Notes under the pieces: model-generated
The model's input: the letters and a program-made list of their open reading frames with translations, nothing else
The model's database searches: none
Told to the model about the DNA's origin: nothing
In this document: piece by piece, positions 26,182 to 37,494 of the stretch
How positions within the stretch are numbered: position 1 is the stretch's first letter
Layout of the letters: the number at the start of each line of letters is the position of its first letter
From: Campylobacter concisus
Lineage (GTDB): Bacteria > Campylobacterota > Campylobacteria > Campylobacterales > Campylobacteraceae
NCBI RefSeq assembly: GCF_902460845.1
Contig: NZ_CABPVS010000002.1
Span: forward strand, 62,001-126,000
DNA: 64,000 nt
Direction of reading: 5' to 3'
Program-made: the position numbers and the translations under genes

Positions 26182-29100
26182 TCTATTCTCCTGTTTGTCT
26201 TATCGCTTATATCTAGGTTACTATCACTATTTGATTTTACTCCTATAAAACCTCCAACTGCACCGCTTGTCTTATCTTCTATATTATTGCTCTTTAGGAC
26301 TTTACCAGCCCATTCACCATTTGGTACTAGAAAATTTAGATTGAAATTATTTGTTTCAGGTTTCTCATCAAATTCACTATAAAGAAGCCAGCTAGGTGCT
26401 CTCATTTTAGCTACATCAGTAACTGCCGAAGGGTTTCTTATAAAAATTATTTGCTCGCCATTGCTTATGCTACTTACATCATTTCTTAAAACAGTACCGC
26501 TGTAAGTGTTTGTAAAGCTAAAGTCATGATAGTTAAGTACTCCTGCGCTATGTTTTGGATTGGTAGCCCAAAATGGTGCAGCTGGAAAGTCTTGCCATAG
26601 TTTGCCATTATCTTTCATATAGATATTTTTATTGCACCCATCGCAGTAGGCACCATAATAAATTTTGGCATAAAAGCCACTATAAAGCCCTTCATAAAAT
26701 GGTGCATAAACCCTACCAAAGTAAAATTTTGCCGTTGTTTCTGTTGTTGGTTTTTCATATTTTTTTACTGTATCGGTACTATCTGACATTCCACTAAAGC
26801 TAAAATCATTACTTGAAATAGTAAAAGGATTTTTAGCATGATTTACTTTTCTTTCAAAATTAAAATATACTTCACCTTTGCCTACGCCATTTACAAAAGT
26901 GTTTTTCTCTACATAAAATGTTGATTTTGTAGCACTTGGATCTATTGCTTTTCTAGTATTTGAGCCAGGAATTTCAAAAAACAAAATTTCTTCATTTGCT
27001 TTTGCTAATGTGCCGGCATTGCCATCATTATCTGTAAAATTTAAAGGAACTCTATCTAGCTTTATATCAAAGTTCATATTTTTTGCATAGCAATCTTCAT
27101 TATAAAGTTTTGCAGGATCATCGTTAAACAGCCTAGCAGTTACTTCAAAGTCAAGCTTTGCTTTTTGTATGCCTTCATTATCAAGGTATGTTATATCGCT
27201 ATCTTTTGTTATCTTTAACTTGCTTATTTGTATATCTTTTGGTCTAAATAAATAATCTCTATTGCCTTCTAGCTTTATACTACATCCGATCCTTCCTTCT
27301 TGAGCAGTATCTTGTGATGGATCGTTGCTAATTGAGTTTTTTACACAATCATCAGCTTTTGATGGCGCATGTTGATCAGTTGCTGTATAGTCTTTGTCTA
27401 ATACATAAAAATATGTATCGCCTATATCTGAGTAAGAAAAGCCAACAGGTCCACTTGATGTGTGACGAAAAATTTTACCCAATGCTTTATTTGGATCGTT
27501 AAAATCTACGCTTAGTTTGTTCTCGCTCTCTATAATGCTAGGATCGCAAGTTGCACTATATGCTGGTACAAGTTTTATCTCTCCATTTGAGCCACTTATG
27601 TTGTTTATATAACCATTTGCTAAGCCACTATCAAGAGGTTTCATAGCCGCAAGAGCAATGTTATTATAAACTTTGCCACCTATTAAAACATTGTTATTAT
27701 TGATCGTATTCTTGTCAGTATCCCATAGCCTAAAGTGACTTGGCCTTATGGCAAAATCATCTAATTTTTCGCATTCAACCTTTGTAGTATTTGTCACTGG
27801 ATCAAGATGAGAAATTCTAAATTTTACGCTTTTATAGGCTCTGTCAATACTAATGCCTGACAACAAAATATCAGTTACGCCATTAAATGTTATATCTTGT
27901 TCATATAAATTTGTTGGAGCACTACAAGACTCGACCAACTCTACTTTTACATCTACTGGGGCATCTGGTACTTTTTTGTTGCCATCTGTATCATAGTTTG
28001 TGATATAGACATTAAATGGCGTAGAAACGATTTTAGTTAGAAGTCTATTTTTAAATTTAGTTTTAAAAGCTGCCGAGCCATCGTCTTGTCTATTGCTTGC
28101 GACGAAATTATTTGGACTGGCACTAACACCTAAAGTAATGTTGTAGTTTTGATTATTACATCTTCTTATATATGTGTCATAGGGCTGTAAATTTATATCA
28201 GCATTTGCAACTGTGGCTTTGTAACTATTTGGCTCAAATTTAGACTTAAGGGTGGTTTCATATATGGCATAAGCGTAGTTGCCTTGATGAATTAGCATTT
28301 CTCCACCCTTATTTGCAGCCGCACCTTGTCCCAAATAAAAAGTTAAGTCATTTCCACTTAGTTGCTGCAAGCCTGTGTTGTCATTATAGTGTACTTGTCC
28401 TGACATAGTAAGTAGATCACTGGGCCCTTGTGATGCTTTATCTGCGTATATGTAAGTTGAGTTTGGATTATAAATTTGACTTGGATCTATTGTAGCTTTT
28501 AGAGCAAAGTCTTGGGCAGCTTCATTAGTATTATTTGTAACTTCAACGAAAGTTTTTAAAATAGTATTTGCTGGCACTACTGTCGGAGTATTTTCTTGCA
28601 CCTTTGTAAAAGTACTATCGCTAGGTTTTTTCGCATAAATATATTCCATATAACAAACATCTGGCTTATATATACGAGTAGAAAAGCCAACTAGAGCTAA
28701 ATTTATACGGTCAGCACTTACAACATTGGCACCGCCTGAGCTCTTAATCGTTGTAACTGTAAATTTTATATCCGCTTCTTTTTGAGCATATGACATTTTG
28801 TCCGATATATCAAATATATCCAAGTCTGCTTGGGAGTGAAATTTTTTACCTGGATTTATAAGTTGTCCAAATTTTGTCATAGTTGAGTTAAACTGATCGC
28901 CTTGCGCGTTATATCCGCTGGTAATACTCTGATAACTGCCACCATTTTTTATCTTGATATCTTCACCTTTTGTTTCTGGCTTGCCGCCAAAGGAAAACAT
29001 TGTAAGCGAAGCATCTATATTTCCTGCTTTTGGCGTATAGATGTTTTCAAATTTTACATTTACGGTTGAGCTTTTTACAGTACCAAATGGATCGCTTGAC

Positions 29101-30395
29101 TTCATCCAGTCTGCTGCAAGTCTTTCTAGTCCATCAAATATACTAACAAGCTTTGGCTCTATATTGTTTGCTGCAGCGATTTTATCATCAAAGTCATAAA
29201 TGATGACTAAACTCCAAGCAGCAAATTGTGGTGCAATGGATTGTATCCAGTAACCGTTTTGCCCTTGAACTGGTGAGAATAGTAGCGTGCCGTATGTTTT
29301 TTTTAGTTTTCTATTAGTAGAGTTGTTTACCTTATATATGCCATCATTTGGGTCTATAAATTCATCACTAAAGGGAATTGTAGTGGATCTGATATTACCG
29401 GCATAGAATGTCCTATCTGACTCACTAGTACCAAGAGAGTCTCTAACTATATCTGTTACATCAGCGCTTGCTACATATTGGTAGTTTATTCCAGCCTTTA
29501 CATAGTAGCTATTAGACTCGTTTTGATTGTATGATTCAAGGGTCATTGATTTTGGTTTATACTCACTAAATGAACCAAACCAAAAGACATCTTTTGGATC
29601 AGCATCTATTGTGATTGCATTTTTTCCAGGAGCTTTAAAATCAATCCTGCTATATCCTTTTATGTAATTTAAAGCGCTTACATATAAATTTGACCCAATA
29701 TTTTTTATTACCCAGTTTTGATAAAGAGAGCCACCCCAGTAAAGTCTGGCATAGACTACGTTTTTACCTTTTAAATTATTTTGTATAAAGGTATTTTTCT
29801 CACTAAAATCAAATGTGGACGAGGATGAATTTTGGCAATAAGGATACTTGTTAGGATTATAAATATATGTTTTTTGACAAAGCGTGTAATTACTAGACGC
29901 AAAACTACCAGTATTTAAAAATATTCTATCGGCTGTAGATGATGTTTTTGTTACGTTAGATGAATCTGGAACAAAATTATATCCAGTGTATTGTGGAATC
30001 ATAATAGTAGCACCAATGGTAGCTATATCACCATTTACTCTGGTATTTAGATTACCATTTATTGATCTTTGTCTTAAGCCTTTAGAGTGATCATCCCACA
30101 TGCCAATTAATGGTTCATGTCCCCACGGAGAAGATTGTCTTGCATAAATGTGATAATGATCTTGTGCCAAACCCGAAGAAAAGCTATTGGTGTCTATCGT
30201 CCAGGTTCTGGTGAATTTTCTTATGCAATGTGGGATATTTTTAGAAGAGTTGTCTTGGTACTCTTCAGCGTCTATAAAGCAAGAATAATTTGTTCCACTA
30301 CAACCAATAGAAGCTGCTTCTGCTGTCGTACAAGCTCTTGGTGCAGAAAAACTAAACGTGGCAATAAAGCAGAGTAAACATACTATCTTCTTCAC
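26175..30395 (-). CDS. Giant secreted Cys-rich protein, MshQ-like; candidate pilus-tip or surface adhesin
   Basis: A 1406-residue protein with Sec signal peptide (MKKIVCLLCFIATFSFSA). The N-terminal ~550 residues are Asn/Ser/Tyr-rich and include VVYARLYWGG at 214-222, a pattern I have seen in large surface proteins. Beta-rich repeats with N-T-N patterns follow. Residues about 880-1260 hold DDFAIRPSHFRLW and FGRVYAPFYEG, which faintly resemble MshQ (DUF6701). There are many Cys (CDGCNK near 1250). No transmembrane helix or sorting signal at the C-terminus. GTG start behind GAGGA. It heads an operon with three prepilin-like genes. Function is inferred from that context. Confidence 0.75.
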   Translation of the reverse strand: MKKIVCLLCFIATFSFSAPRACTTAEAASIGCSGTNYSCFIDAEEYQDNSSKNIPHCIRKFTRTWTIDTNSFSSGLAQDHYHIYARQSSPWGHEPLIGMWDDHSKGLRQRSINGNLNTRVNGDIATIGATIMIPQYTGYNFVPDSSNVTKTSSTADRIFLNTGSFASSNYTLCQKTYIYNPNKYPYCQNSSSSTFDFSEKNTFIQNNLKGKNVVYARLYWGGSLYQNWVIKNIGSNLYVSALNYIKGYSRIDFKAPGKNAITIDADPKDVFWFGSFSEYKPKSMTLESYNQNESNSYYVKAGINYQYVASADVTDIVRDSLGTSESDRTFYAGNIRSTTIPFSDEFIDPNDGIYKVNNSTNRKLKKTYGTLLFSPVQGQNGYWIQSIAPQFAAWSLVIIYDFDDKIAAANNIEPKLVSIFDGLERLAADWMKSSDPFGTVKSSTVNVKFENIYTPKAGNIDASLTMFSFGGKPETKGEDIKIKNGGSYQSITSGYNAQGDQFNSTMTKFGQLINPGKKFHSQADLDIFDISDKMSYAQKEADIKFTVTTIKSSGGANVVSADRINLALVGFSTRIYKPDVCYMEYIYAKKPSDSTFTKVQENTPTVVPANTILKTFVEVTNNTNEAAQDFALKATIDPSQIYNPNSTYIYADKASQGPSDLLTMSGQVHYNDNTGLQQLSGNDLTFYLGQGAAANKGGEMLIHQGNYAYAIYETTLKSKFEPNSYKATVANADINLQPYDTYIRRCNNQNYNITLGVSASPNNFVASNRQDDGSAAFKTKFKNRLLTKIVSTPFNVYITNYDTDGNKKVPDAPVDVKVELVESCSAPTNLYEQDITFNGVTDILLSGISIDRAYKSVKFRISHLDPVTNTTKVECEKLDDFAIRPSHFRLWDTDKNTINNNNVLIGGKVYNNIALAAMKPLDSGLANGYINNISGSNGEIKLVPAYSATCDPSIIESENKLSVDFNDPNKALGKIFRHTSSGPVGFSYSDIGDTYFYVLDKDYTATDQHAPSKADDCVKNSISNDPSQDTAQEGRIGCSIKLEGNRDYLFRPKDIQISKLKITKDSDITYLDNEGIQKAKLDFEVTARLFNDDPAKLYNEDCYAKNMNFDIKLDRVPLNFTDNDGNAGTLAKANEEILFFEIPGSNTRKAIDPSATKSTFYVEKNTFVNGVGKGEVYFNFERKVNHAKNPFTISSNDFSFSGMSDSTDTVKKYEKPTTETTAKFYFGRVYAPFYEGLYSGFYAKIYYGAYCDGCNKNIYMKDNGKLWQDFPAAPFWATNPKHSAGVLNYHDFSFTNTYSGTVLRNDVSSISNGEQIIFIRNPSAVTDVAKMRAPSWLLYSEFDEKPETNNFNLNFLVPNGEWAGKVLKSNNIEDKTSGAVGGFIGVKSNSDSNLDISDKTNRRIEW

Positions 30396-30453
30396 AACAA
30401 TCCTCTAAATAACAAGAAAAATCTCTCCTTAGATTTTTAAAAGCCTTTAGCTA

Positions 30454-30837
30454 CTATTTTTGTATAAAATTTTCTATCATTTCAGCTTGCCCATACTGAG
30501 GATATTTGGCAATGTCTAAAACGACTTGAGATAAGGTCATGTTGTCCATATTGCAAACGATAGGAGCTATAAAATTTACAGTTGATTTTTCAAGCGGGAG
30601 TGCAACAACGATAATGTTATAAATTCTAAGTTGAGAGCTTTCTTTAATCTCCATAAGATCTTCATAATAGCTTGGAATATCGAATTCGTAGCTTCTTAAT
30701 GCAAAAGGATTTATCATTGTAAAAGATGTCTCATCATCTTTGCTTGCTAGCTTAACAAAAAATTTATCAAGTTCAATTAACTCCATCGTCTTAATATGCT
30801 CAAAGCCTAAAATAGGGCTTTTAACACTAAAAATCAT
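30454..30837 (-). CDS. fliW: Flagellar assembly factor FliW
   Basis: A 127-residue cytosolic protein that binds flagellin and CsrA to couple flagellin translation to assembly (family knowledge). Typical blocks: [38 protein letters not shown] and [22 protein letters not shown], then LDIAKYPQ. It is divergent from bamD-lon, as in C. jejuni. It is not obviously cotranscribed with the prepilin operon that follows 60 bases downstream. Confidence 0.94.
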   Translation of the reverse strand: MIFSVKSPILGFEHIKTMELIELDKFFVKLASKDDETSFTMINPFALRSYEFDIPSYYEDLMEIKESSQLRIYNIIVVALPLEKSTVNFIAPIVCNMDNMTLSQVVLDIAKYPQYGQAEMIENFIQK

Positions 30838-30914
30838 ACTAACTCCTATTTTGTAAAGTTGCCGTATTTTATCATAGTTTTAAAAAATTTATACAAAAAT
30901 AATAGCAAAAAATG

Positions 30915-30920
30915 TAGAAT
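30915..30920 (+). promoter_or_regulatory. Candidate -10 box for bamD-lon
   Basis: TAGAAT in an A-rich stretch, 30 bases before the bamD ATG; AAGGA follows at 30940-30944. Weak support by position and match only. Confidence 0.35.
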
Positions 30921-30949
30921 ACGAGGATTTAAACTTTTTAAGGAAAAGC

Positions 30950-31597
30950 ATGAAAAGATTTTCTAAAATTCTAGCAGTTGTAGCTCTTTTGGGGCTTTTT
31001 AGTGGTTGTGCTGAAAAATATACCGAGCTTTACAATCTAACTCCTGATGAGTGGTATGCTCAGGTTATCGCTGATATAAAAGATGGTGATCTTGAAGCGG
31101 CCGATAAACACTATGTTTCAATGGCAAGCGAACACGTAGCAAGCCCACTTTTGGAGCAAATTTTACTTATCCTTGCCCAAGCTCACGCAAATGATGAAGA
31201 GTATCTAATGGCAAATCACTATCTTGATGAGTACATCAAAAGATACGGCGATAATGGCCCAAAAACAGAGTTTGCTCAGTACCTAAAGATAAAAGCAAAT
31301 TTTGACTCATTCACTCAACCAAACCGTAATCAAAAGCTTATGGAAGATAGCGTAACTGAGATCGAAAAATTTCTTTATATGTACCCAAATACTGAATACA
31401 AGCCACTAATCGAGACAATGCTTATAAAATTTAAGCTCGCACTTTACTTTTTAGATATGCAAATAGCTGATCTTTATAATAGAACAGGCAGGGACGTATC
31501 GGCTAAAATTTATGAGCAAAAACTTGAAGAGTCGCCGTTTAGAAACTCAGATCTTATCAAACCTGACGTGGCATGGTATAGAAAACTGTTTGAATAG
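30950..31597 (+). CDS. bamD: Outer-membrane assembly lipoprotein BamD
   Basis: A 215-residue lipoprotein (lipobox LFSGC) of the BAM complex that inserts outer-membrane beta-barrels. The mature part is TPR-like: [51 protein letters not shown], then [17 protein letters not shown]. The length is close to the family norm. Only 8 bases separate it from lon. Confidence 0.92.
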   Translation: MKRFSKILAVVALLGLFSGCAEKYTELYNLTPDEWYAQVIADIKDGDLEAADKHYVSMASEHVASPLLEQILLILAQAHANDEEYLMANHYLDEYIKRYGDNGPKTEFAQYLKIKANFDSFTQPNRNQKLMEDSVTEIEKFLYMYPNTEYKPLIETMLIKFKLALYFLDMQIADLYNRTGRDVSAKIYEQKLEESPFRNSDLIKPDVAWYRKLFE

Positions 31598-31605
31598 GAG
31601 AAATT

Positions 31606-34023
31606 TTGCAAATAAACGAAAATAAAGGCTTCCCAACCGAAATTCCCATCATTGTTGAGGATGAGCTATTTTTATATCCATTTATGATAACTCCGCTTTT
31701 TTTAAGCGATGAAGAAAATTTAAAGGCACTTGAACTTGCTATACAAGAGGAGACTCCGATACTTGTAGTGCCTACAAAACCTCAACAAGATGGTGCTAGG
31801 GATTTTGAGGGCATATATGATGCTGGAGTGATTGGCACGATAATGCGCCGTGTGCCGCTACCTGACGGACGCGTAAAAGTACTATTCCAGGGCATTGATA
31901 AAGGTAAAATTTTAAAACAATCAGGCATAAACCCACTTCGAGCTATCGTCGATATGCTCCATGTCAAACGCCCTTCTCAGGTAAAAACTGATGCACTAAT
32001 CGTTGTTTTAAGAGAAAAAGTAAGAGAGCTTTCGCAGTTTAGCCACTTTTTTCCACCAGATCTTTTAAAAACTATCGAAGAGAGTGCTGAAGCGATCAGG
32101 GTTTGCGATCTAGTCTCAAGTGCACTTCGCCTAAAAAAACAGATCGCCTATAGCTTTTTTGTAGAGGAAAATTTAGAGCAACGCCTACTAAAGCTCATCG
32201 ACTATGTTATCGAAGAGATCGAGGCAAATAAGCTTCAAAAAGAGATAAAAAATAAAGTCCATTCAAAGATCGACAAGACAAATAAAGAGTACTTTTTAAA
32301 GGAGCAGCTAAAGCAAATTCAAGCAGAGCTTGGTGCTGATACGAGTCGTGAAGAGGAGCTTGAAGAGTACCGCAAAAAGCTTGATGCGAAGAAAAAATTT
32401 ATGGCTGAGGACGCCTACAAAGAGATCAAAAAACAAATAGATAAACTTAGTCGTATGCACCCAGATTCGGCAGATGCAAATACTTTGCAAAGCTATCTTG
32501 ACTGGGTGTTAGAAATTCCATTTGAAAATATAGCTAAGAAAAAGTCCTCTATCACCGAAGTGAGCAAGCATCTAAATGCCGATCATTACAGTCTTGAAAA
32601 GCCAAAAGAGCGGATAGAAGAGTATTTTGCTTTGCGTGAGCTTTTGGAGCTTAGAGGCGTTGGCGAAAAGGTAAATAATGGTGCTATTTTATGCTTTGCA
32701 GGCCCTCCAGGTGTTGGTAAGACAAGCCTTGCCAACTCGATCGCAAAGGCGCTAAAGCGTGAACTAGTTAGGATCGCTCTTGGCGGACTTGAGGATGTAA
32801 ACGAGCTAAGAGGCCACCGCCGCACCTATATAGGCGCTATGCCAGGCCGCATCGTGCAAGGGCTCATCGAAGCCAAGCAGATGAATCCAGTAGTTGTACT
32901 AGATGAGATCGATAAGGTTGGCAGAAGCTACCGAGGCGATCCGACTGCGGTTTTACTTGAAATTTTAGATCCTGAGCAAAATAACAAATTTAGAGATTAT
33001 TACCTAAATTTCAATATTGACCTTAGCAAGATTGTTTTCATCGCCACAGCAAATGATGTGAGTATGATCCCAGCCGCACTTCGAGATAGGATGGAGTTTA
33101 TAGAGCTTAGCTCATATACCCCACAAGAGAAATTTGAGATTGCAAAAAAATATCTCTTGCCCCAGGAGCTTAAAAAGCACGGACTAAAACCAAGTGATGT
33201 TAGCATAAGCAAAGATGCATTAGAGCTCATAATCAGCGACTACACAAGAGAGAGTGGCGTGCGAAATTTACGCCGTAGGATCGCTGACATACTAAGAAAA
33301 GTCGCCAAAAATATCCTCACCAAAAAAAGCGAGGGCAAGATCAGCGTCACGGCTAAAAATTTGAAAGAATTTTTAGAGAAAAAGGTCTATGAGATCGAGC
33401 CGGCGGATAAAAAAGATCAGATCGGCTTGGTAAATGGCCTTGCGTGGACGAGTGTCGGTGGCGACGTGTTAAGGATCGAGGCCATAAGGATCCAGGGCAA
33501 AGGTAGTATGCAAATCACTGGCCAGCTAGGCGACGTGATGAAAGAGAGCGCTCACATCGCATTTAGCGTCGTTAAAGTGCTGATAGATAACAAAAAGCTA
33601 AAAGTACCGATGGCGATCGTACCAAAACTAGATGAGGATAAGCGTAAGCTCGAAGCCAGCGATGTTTATAGGCGCTACGATCTTCACTTGCACGTGCCAG
33701 AGGGCGCTGTACCAAAAGACGGCCCAAGTGCTGGCATCACGATGGCAACCGCGATCGCATCTATACTAACCGACACAAAGGTAAGACACGATATAGCAAT
33801 GACTGGTGAGATTACACTAACTGGTAGAGTGCTGCCGATCGGTGGTCTAAAAGAGAAGCTCATCGCTGCTCATAAAGCCGGTATCAAAACAGCTCTGATA
33901 CCTCGTAAAAACTACGATCGCGACCTTGTAGATATCCCAGCTGAAGTAAAGGGCGACATGAAGATCATTGCCGTAGATACGATAGAGGATGTCTTAAAAA
34001 ACGCTCTTGTAACTAAAAAATAA
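31606..34023 (+). CDS. lon: ATP-dependent protease Lon
   Basis: An 805-residue cytosolic AAA+ serine protease. N-terminal LON substrate domain (about 1-200), coiled helices (200-300), AAA+ module with GPPGVGKTS (Walker A) and [10 protein letters not shown] (Walker B), and C-terminal protease domain with [10 protein letters not shown] (catalytic Ser) and the Lys in [12 protein letters not shown]. It starts at TTG 31606, fixed by AGGAG at 31596-31600. In Campylobacter it degrades misfolded proteins (family knowledge). Confidence 0.97.
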   Translation: MQINENKGFPTEIPIIVEDELFLYPFMITPLFLSDEENLKALELAIQEETPILVVPTKPQQDGARDFEGIYDAGVIGTIMRRVPLPDGRVKVLFQGIDKGKILKQSGINPLRAIVDMLHVKRPSQVKTDALIVVLREKVRELSQFSHFFPPDLLKTIEESAEAIRVCDLVSSALRLKKQIAYSFFVEENLEQRLLKLIDYVIEEIEANKLQKEIKNKVHSKIDKTNKEYFLKEQLKQIQAELGADTSREEELEEYRKKLDAKKKFMAEDAYKEIKKQIDKLSRMHPDSADANTLQSYLDWVLEIPFENIAKKKSSITEVSKHLNADHYSLEKPKERIEEYFALRELLELRGVGEKVNNGAILCFAGPPGVGKTSLANSIAKALKRELVRIALGGLEDVNELRGHRRTYIGAMPGRIVQGLIEAKQMNPVVVLDEIDKVGRSYRGDPTAVLLEILDPEQNNKFRDYYLNFNIDLSKIVFIATANDVSMIPAALRDRMEFIELSSYTPQEKFEIAKKYLLPQELKKHGLKPSDVSISKDALELIISDYTRESGVRNLRRRIADILRKVAKNILTKKSEGKISVTAKNLKEFLEKKVYEIEPADKKDQIGLVNGLAWTSVGGDVLRIEAIRIQGKGSMQITGQLGDVMKESAHIAFSVVKVLIDNKKLKVPMAIVPKLDEDKRKLEASDVYRRYDLHLHVPEGAVPKDGPSAGITMATAIASILTDTKVRHDIAMTGEITLTGRVLPIGGLKEKLIAAHKAGIKTALIPRKNYDRDLVDIPAEVKGDMKIIAVDTIEDVLKNALVTKK

Positions 34024-34030
34024 TCCAAAT

Positions 34031-34062
34031 CCTAGCCCCATTTAGCCTCACTTGGGGCTAGG
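34031..34062 (+). terminator. Terminator after lon
   Basis: Perfect 10-bp stem CCTAGCCCCA (34031-34040) / TGGGGCTAGG (34053-34062), 12-base loop, followed by AAATTTTC. The T-tail is short. Confidence 0.75.
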
Positions 34063-34194
34063 AAATTTTCATAAATATACTACGAAGTAAAAATTTAGGC
34101 TAGCTTGTTTACTCTTGAATAAAAAATAAATATTAAAACTTTGCCTATTTGCTTTGGCAGACTATTAAATTTGTAAAGATGTTTTTACAAAATC

Positions 34195-34260
34195 TAGGTC
34201 TTACAAAGCTCGCTGCTAAATTTAGAGCCGTGATATGCTCGTTCATAAATTTTAAAATTT
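34195..34260. repeat. Dispersed intergenic repeat, copy A
   Basis: A 66-base element in the lon-ogt gap. It matches 62196-62260 at 49 of 66 aligned positions with one 1-base gap, most differences being transitions. The shared core is AGAGCCG, then CTCG-TCAT, then AAATTT runs. On the minus strand this copy reads MNEHITALNLAASFVRPRF and continues to a stop. Origin unknown. Confidence 0.5.
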
Positions 34261-34286
34261 GATAGACTTTTTGCTGTAAATTTTAG

Positions 34287-34745
34287 CTATTTATGCTTTG
34301 CTTCATGCTCTAAAAGCCAAATTTTAGTTGGTAGACCATCTCCGCCAGAGTAGCCACCAAGTCCGCTACTGGCTAGCACTCTGTGGCAAGGGACGATGAT
34401 AGGCACTGGATTTTTAGCATTGGCTGATCCTGCTGCTCGGTAGGCATTTTTGTGACCTACAGCAAGTGCAAGAGCTGCGTATGTGGTCGTTTCTCCGTAT
34501 GGTACTTTTTGTAAGGCCTCGTAAATTTTTGCTCTAAAATTAGTTGTTTTTATATCAAGTCTAATGCTAAATTTTTTAAGCTCACCCTTAAAATAAGCCT
34601 CTAGCTCATCTAAACAAAGCCTTAAATTTTCATCTTTTACTGCTATTTTTTTAAATTTATCTACAAAATTTATCTCACAAATTCCATTTTTACTGGCAAC
34701 AATCTCTAAAATTCCAATGGGAGATTTTAGGTAAGCTTTTGACAC
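34287..34745 (-). CDS. ogt: Methylated-DNA--[protein]-cysteine S-methyltransferase
   Basis: Repairs O6-methylguanine by transferring the methyl group to its own Cys. A 152-residue protein with the active site PIIVPCHRVLASSG, the DNA-reading helix VPYGETTTYAALA, and GGYSGGDGLPTKIWLLEHE. I choose GTG at 34745 because AAGGAGC lies just before it and the protein then starts VSKAYLKSPIGILEI at the domain; an upstream ATG at 34820 would add an unconserved 25 residues and remove spacing to acnB. Divergent from acnB. Confidence 0.93.
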   Translation of the reverse strand: MSKAYLKSPIGILEIVASKNGICEINFVDKFKKIAVKDENLRLCLDELEAYFKGELKKFSIRLDIKTTNFRAKIYEALQKVPYGETTTYAALALAVGHKNAYRAAGSANAKNPVPIIVPCHRVLASSGLGGYSGGDGLPTKIWLLEHEAKHK

Positions 34746-34872
34746 ATTTGCTCCTTGAAATTTGAAAATTTGGGCAAATTTTACTTTAGTTTGTTTTGCT
34801 TTTTGATAAAATGCAAGCAAAACTAGCGATTTTTAGACTAAAAATAACGAGCAAAAACCACAAAGGAATTTT

Positions 34873-37458
34873 ATGAGCTTTTTTACCGACTACGAAAAAC
34901 ATGTGAGCGAGCGAGAAAAAGAGGGCGTGCCACCGCTTGCGCTAAATGCCAAGCAAACAAGTGAAGTTTGCGAGCTAATAAAGCTTGCCAGCAAGTCTAG
35001 TGGCGACGAAAAGGCGCAAAGCGAGCTAAAATTTCTTATAAGTTTGCTTGAAACTCGTATCAATCCTGGCGTTGATGACGCAGCGAAGATAAAGGCAAAC
35101 TTTCTTGGCGAAGTGATAGATGGGCTTGCCGTTAGCGGTCTTGACGCTATGCGTGCCATTAAAATTTTAGGCAAGATGCTTGGCGGATATAACGTGGAAA
35201 TTTTGGTGCGAGCGCTAAAAAATAGCGATGAAAATATTGCACTTGCCGCAGCAAACGAGCTAAAAAATATTATCTTGGTGCATGAATATTTTGACGAGAT
35301 AGTGAAGCTAAGTAGCAACAATAAATTTGCAAAAGAGGTGCTTGTTTCTTGGGCAAATGCAGAGTGGTTTACGCATAAAAAGCCAATTGAAGCCTGTATA
35401 AACGCTGTCGTTTTTAAGGTACCAGGTGAGACAAATACTGATGACCTAAGTCCAGCGAGCGAGGCTTACACAAGGGCTGACATACCACTTCATGCAAAAG
35501 CAATGCTTGTTAAAAAGATGCCTGAGGGTTTAGAAATTTTAAAAGAACTTAAAGCTCGTGGTAAAAAAGTGGCGTATGTTGGCGACGTGGTCGGCACTGG
35601 CAGCAGCAGAAAGAGCGGTATAAACTCGATCCAGTGGCACCTTGGCGATGAGATAGAGGGCGTGCCAAACAAAAAAACGGGTGGCGTCGTGATCGGCACA
35701 ACCATAGCTCCGATATTTTTTAACACCGCCGAAGATAGCGGCGCACTGCCGATAGTTGCAAACGTAAATGAGCTTGAGATGGGCGATGAGATAGAAATTT
35801 ATCCATTTAAAGGCGAAATTTATAAGCTTATTGGCAGCGAGAAAAAGCTAGTGGCAAATTTTAAACTAAACCCAAATACTCTAAGCGATGAGATAAGAGC
35901 AGGTGGCAGGATACCGCTTATGATAGGATGGCAAGTGACCAAAAAGGCTAGAGAGGCTCTAGGGCTTGGCGAGGAGCAAATTTTTATAAAGCCAGATCAG
36001 CCAAAAGAGCAGAGCGGTGGCTATACGCTGGCTCAAAAGATGGTTGGCAAGGCTTGTGGCGTAGCTGGCGTTAGAGCTGGGGCATACGTGGAGCCAGAAA
36101 TTTTAACTGTTGGCTCACAAGACACCACTGGGCCGATGACTAGAGATGAGGTCAAAGAGCTTGCAAGCCTTAGTTTTGGCGCGGATTTTGTTTTGCAAAG
36201 CTTTTGCCATACGGCTGCTTACCCAAAGCCAAGTGATCTTGTGATGCATGAGAGCTTGCCAAAATTTATAAATTTACGTGGTGGTGTGAGTCTAAAACCA
36301 GGCGATGGCGTCATCCACTCTTGGCTAAACCGCATGGTCTTGCCTGACAGCGTTGGTACTGGCGGAGATAGTCACACGAGATTTCCTATTGGTATCAGCT
36401 TTCCAGCGGGCAGCGGCCTAGTGGCGTTTGCAGCGGTGCTTGGCATGATGCCGCTAAATATGCCAGAGTCGGTTTTGATCAAATTTAAAGGCGAGCTAAA
36501 AGAGGGCGTGACACTTCGCGATCTTGTCAATGCGATACCTTATTTTGCGATCAAAAGAGGGCATTTAAGCGTTGAGAAGAAAAACAAAAAGAATGTTTTT
36601 GCGGGTAAAATTTTAGAGATAGAAGGGCTTGAGAGCTTAAAAGTAGAGCAGGCGTTTGAGCTAAGTGATGCTTCGGCTGAACGCTCGGCCGCGGCTTGTG
36701 TGGTAAATTTAAGCGTTGATAGCGTTGTGGAGTACGTTCGATCAAATATTGCGCTAATTGACGCGATGATGAAGGCTGGATATGAGAGCCGTGAGACTCT
36801 GCTTAGACGAAAAGAAAAAATGCAAAAATGGCTTGAAAATCCAACTCTTTTAAGAGCCGATAAAGATGCAAAATACGCTGAAATTTTGGAGATCGATCTA
36901 GCTCAGATAGATGAGCCGATTTTGGCGTGTCCAAATGACCCAGACGATGTGGCAACGCTAAGTGAAATTTTAGCTGATGACAAAAGAGTGCATAAAATCG
37001 ATGAAGTTTTTGTGGGAAGCTGTATGACAAATATCGGTCATTATAGAGCACTTGCTAGAATTTTGGAGCATGAGAGCAAGCTTACAACTAGACTTTGGAT
37101 AGCACCGCCGACAAAGATGGATAAAAGCACACTTGAAGATGAAGGCGTTTATGAAATTTTTAAAAGATTAAACGCAAGGACAGAGGTGCCAGGCTGTTCG
37201 CTTTGTATGGGCAATCAAGCAAGAGTAAACGACAATGCAGTGGTATTTTCTACATCAACTAGAAATTTTGATAACAGAATGGGTATGGGTGCGAAGGTCT
37301 ATCTAGGAAGTGCCGAGTTAGCCGCTGTTTGTGCGCTACTTGGGCGTTTACCAAGTGTAGATGAATATAAAAAGATAGTAAAAGATAGCCTTAGCTTAAA
37401 TAAAGATGAAATTTATAAATATCTAAATTTTAATGAAATAAGCGAGTTTAGTATATAA
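34873..37458 (+). CDS. acnB: Aconitate hydratase B
   Basis: TCA-cycle enzyme interconverting citrate and isocitrate, with a labile [4Fe-4S] cluster. At 861 residues it has AcnB length and domain order: N-terminal HEAT-like domain (about 1-160), swivel domain with [22 protein letters not shown] and [19 protein letters not shown], then the catalytic domains with [36 protein letters not shown] residues and the cluster Cys in [11 protein letters not shown] and [15 protein letters not shown] precedes the ATG. Confidence 0.97.
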   Translation: MSFFTDYEKHVSEREKEGVPPLALNAKQTSEVCELIKLASKSSGDEKAQSELKFLISLLETRINPGVDDAAKIKANFLGEVIDGLAVSGLDAMRAIKILGKMLGGYNVEILVRALKNSDENIALAAANELKNIILVHEYFDEIVKLSSNNKFAKEVLVSWANAEWFTHKKPIEACINAVVFKVPGETNTDDLSPASEAYTRADIPLHAKAMLVKKMPEGLEILKELKARGKKVAYVGDVVGTGSSRKSGINSIQWHLGDEIEGVPNKKTGGVVIGTTIAPIFFNTAEDSGALPIVANVNELEMGDEIEIYPFKGEIYKLIGSEKKLVANFKLNPNTLSDEIRAGGRIPLMIGWQVTKKAREALGLGEEQIFIKPDQPKEQSGGYTLAQKMVGKACGVAGVRAGAYVEPEILTVGSQDTTGPMTRDEVKELASLSFGADFVLQSFCHTAAYPKPSDLVMHESLPKFINLRGGVSLKPGDGVIHSWLNRMVLPDSVGTGGDSHTRFPIGISFPAGSGLVAFAAVLGMMPLNMPESVLIKFKGELKEGVTLRDLVNAIPYFAIKRGHLSVEKKNKKNVFAGKILEIEGLESLKVEQAFELSDASAERSAAACVVNLSVDSVVEYVRSNIALIDAMMKAGYESRETLLRRKEKMQKWLENPTLLRADKDAKYAEILEIDLAQIDEPILACPNDPDDVATLSEILADDKRVHKIDEVFVGSCMTNIGHYRALARILEHESKLTTRLWIAPPTKMDKSTLEDEGVYEIFKRLNARTEVPGCSLCMGNQARVNDNAVVFSTSTRNFDNRMGMGAKVYLGSAELAAVCALLGRLPSVDEYKKIVKDSLSLNKDEIYKYLNFNEISEFSI

Positions 37459-37494
37459 ATTTGTTACAATATCGCGAAATTTTAAGGAGCTTTG

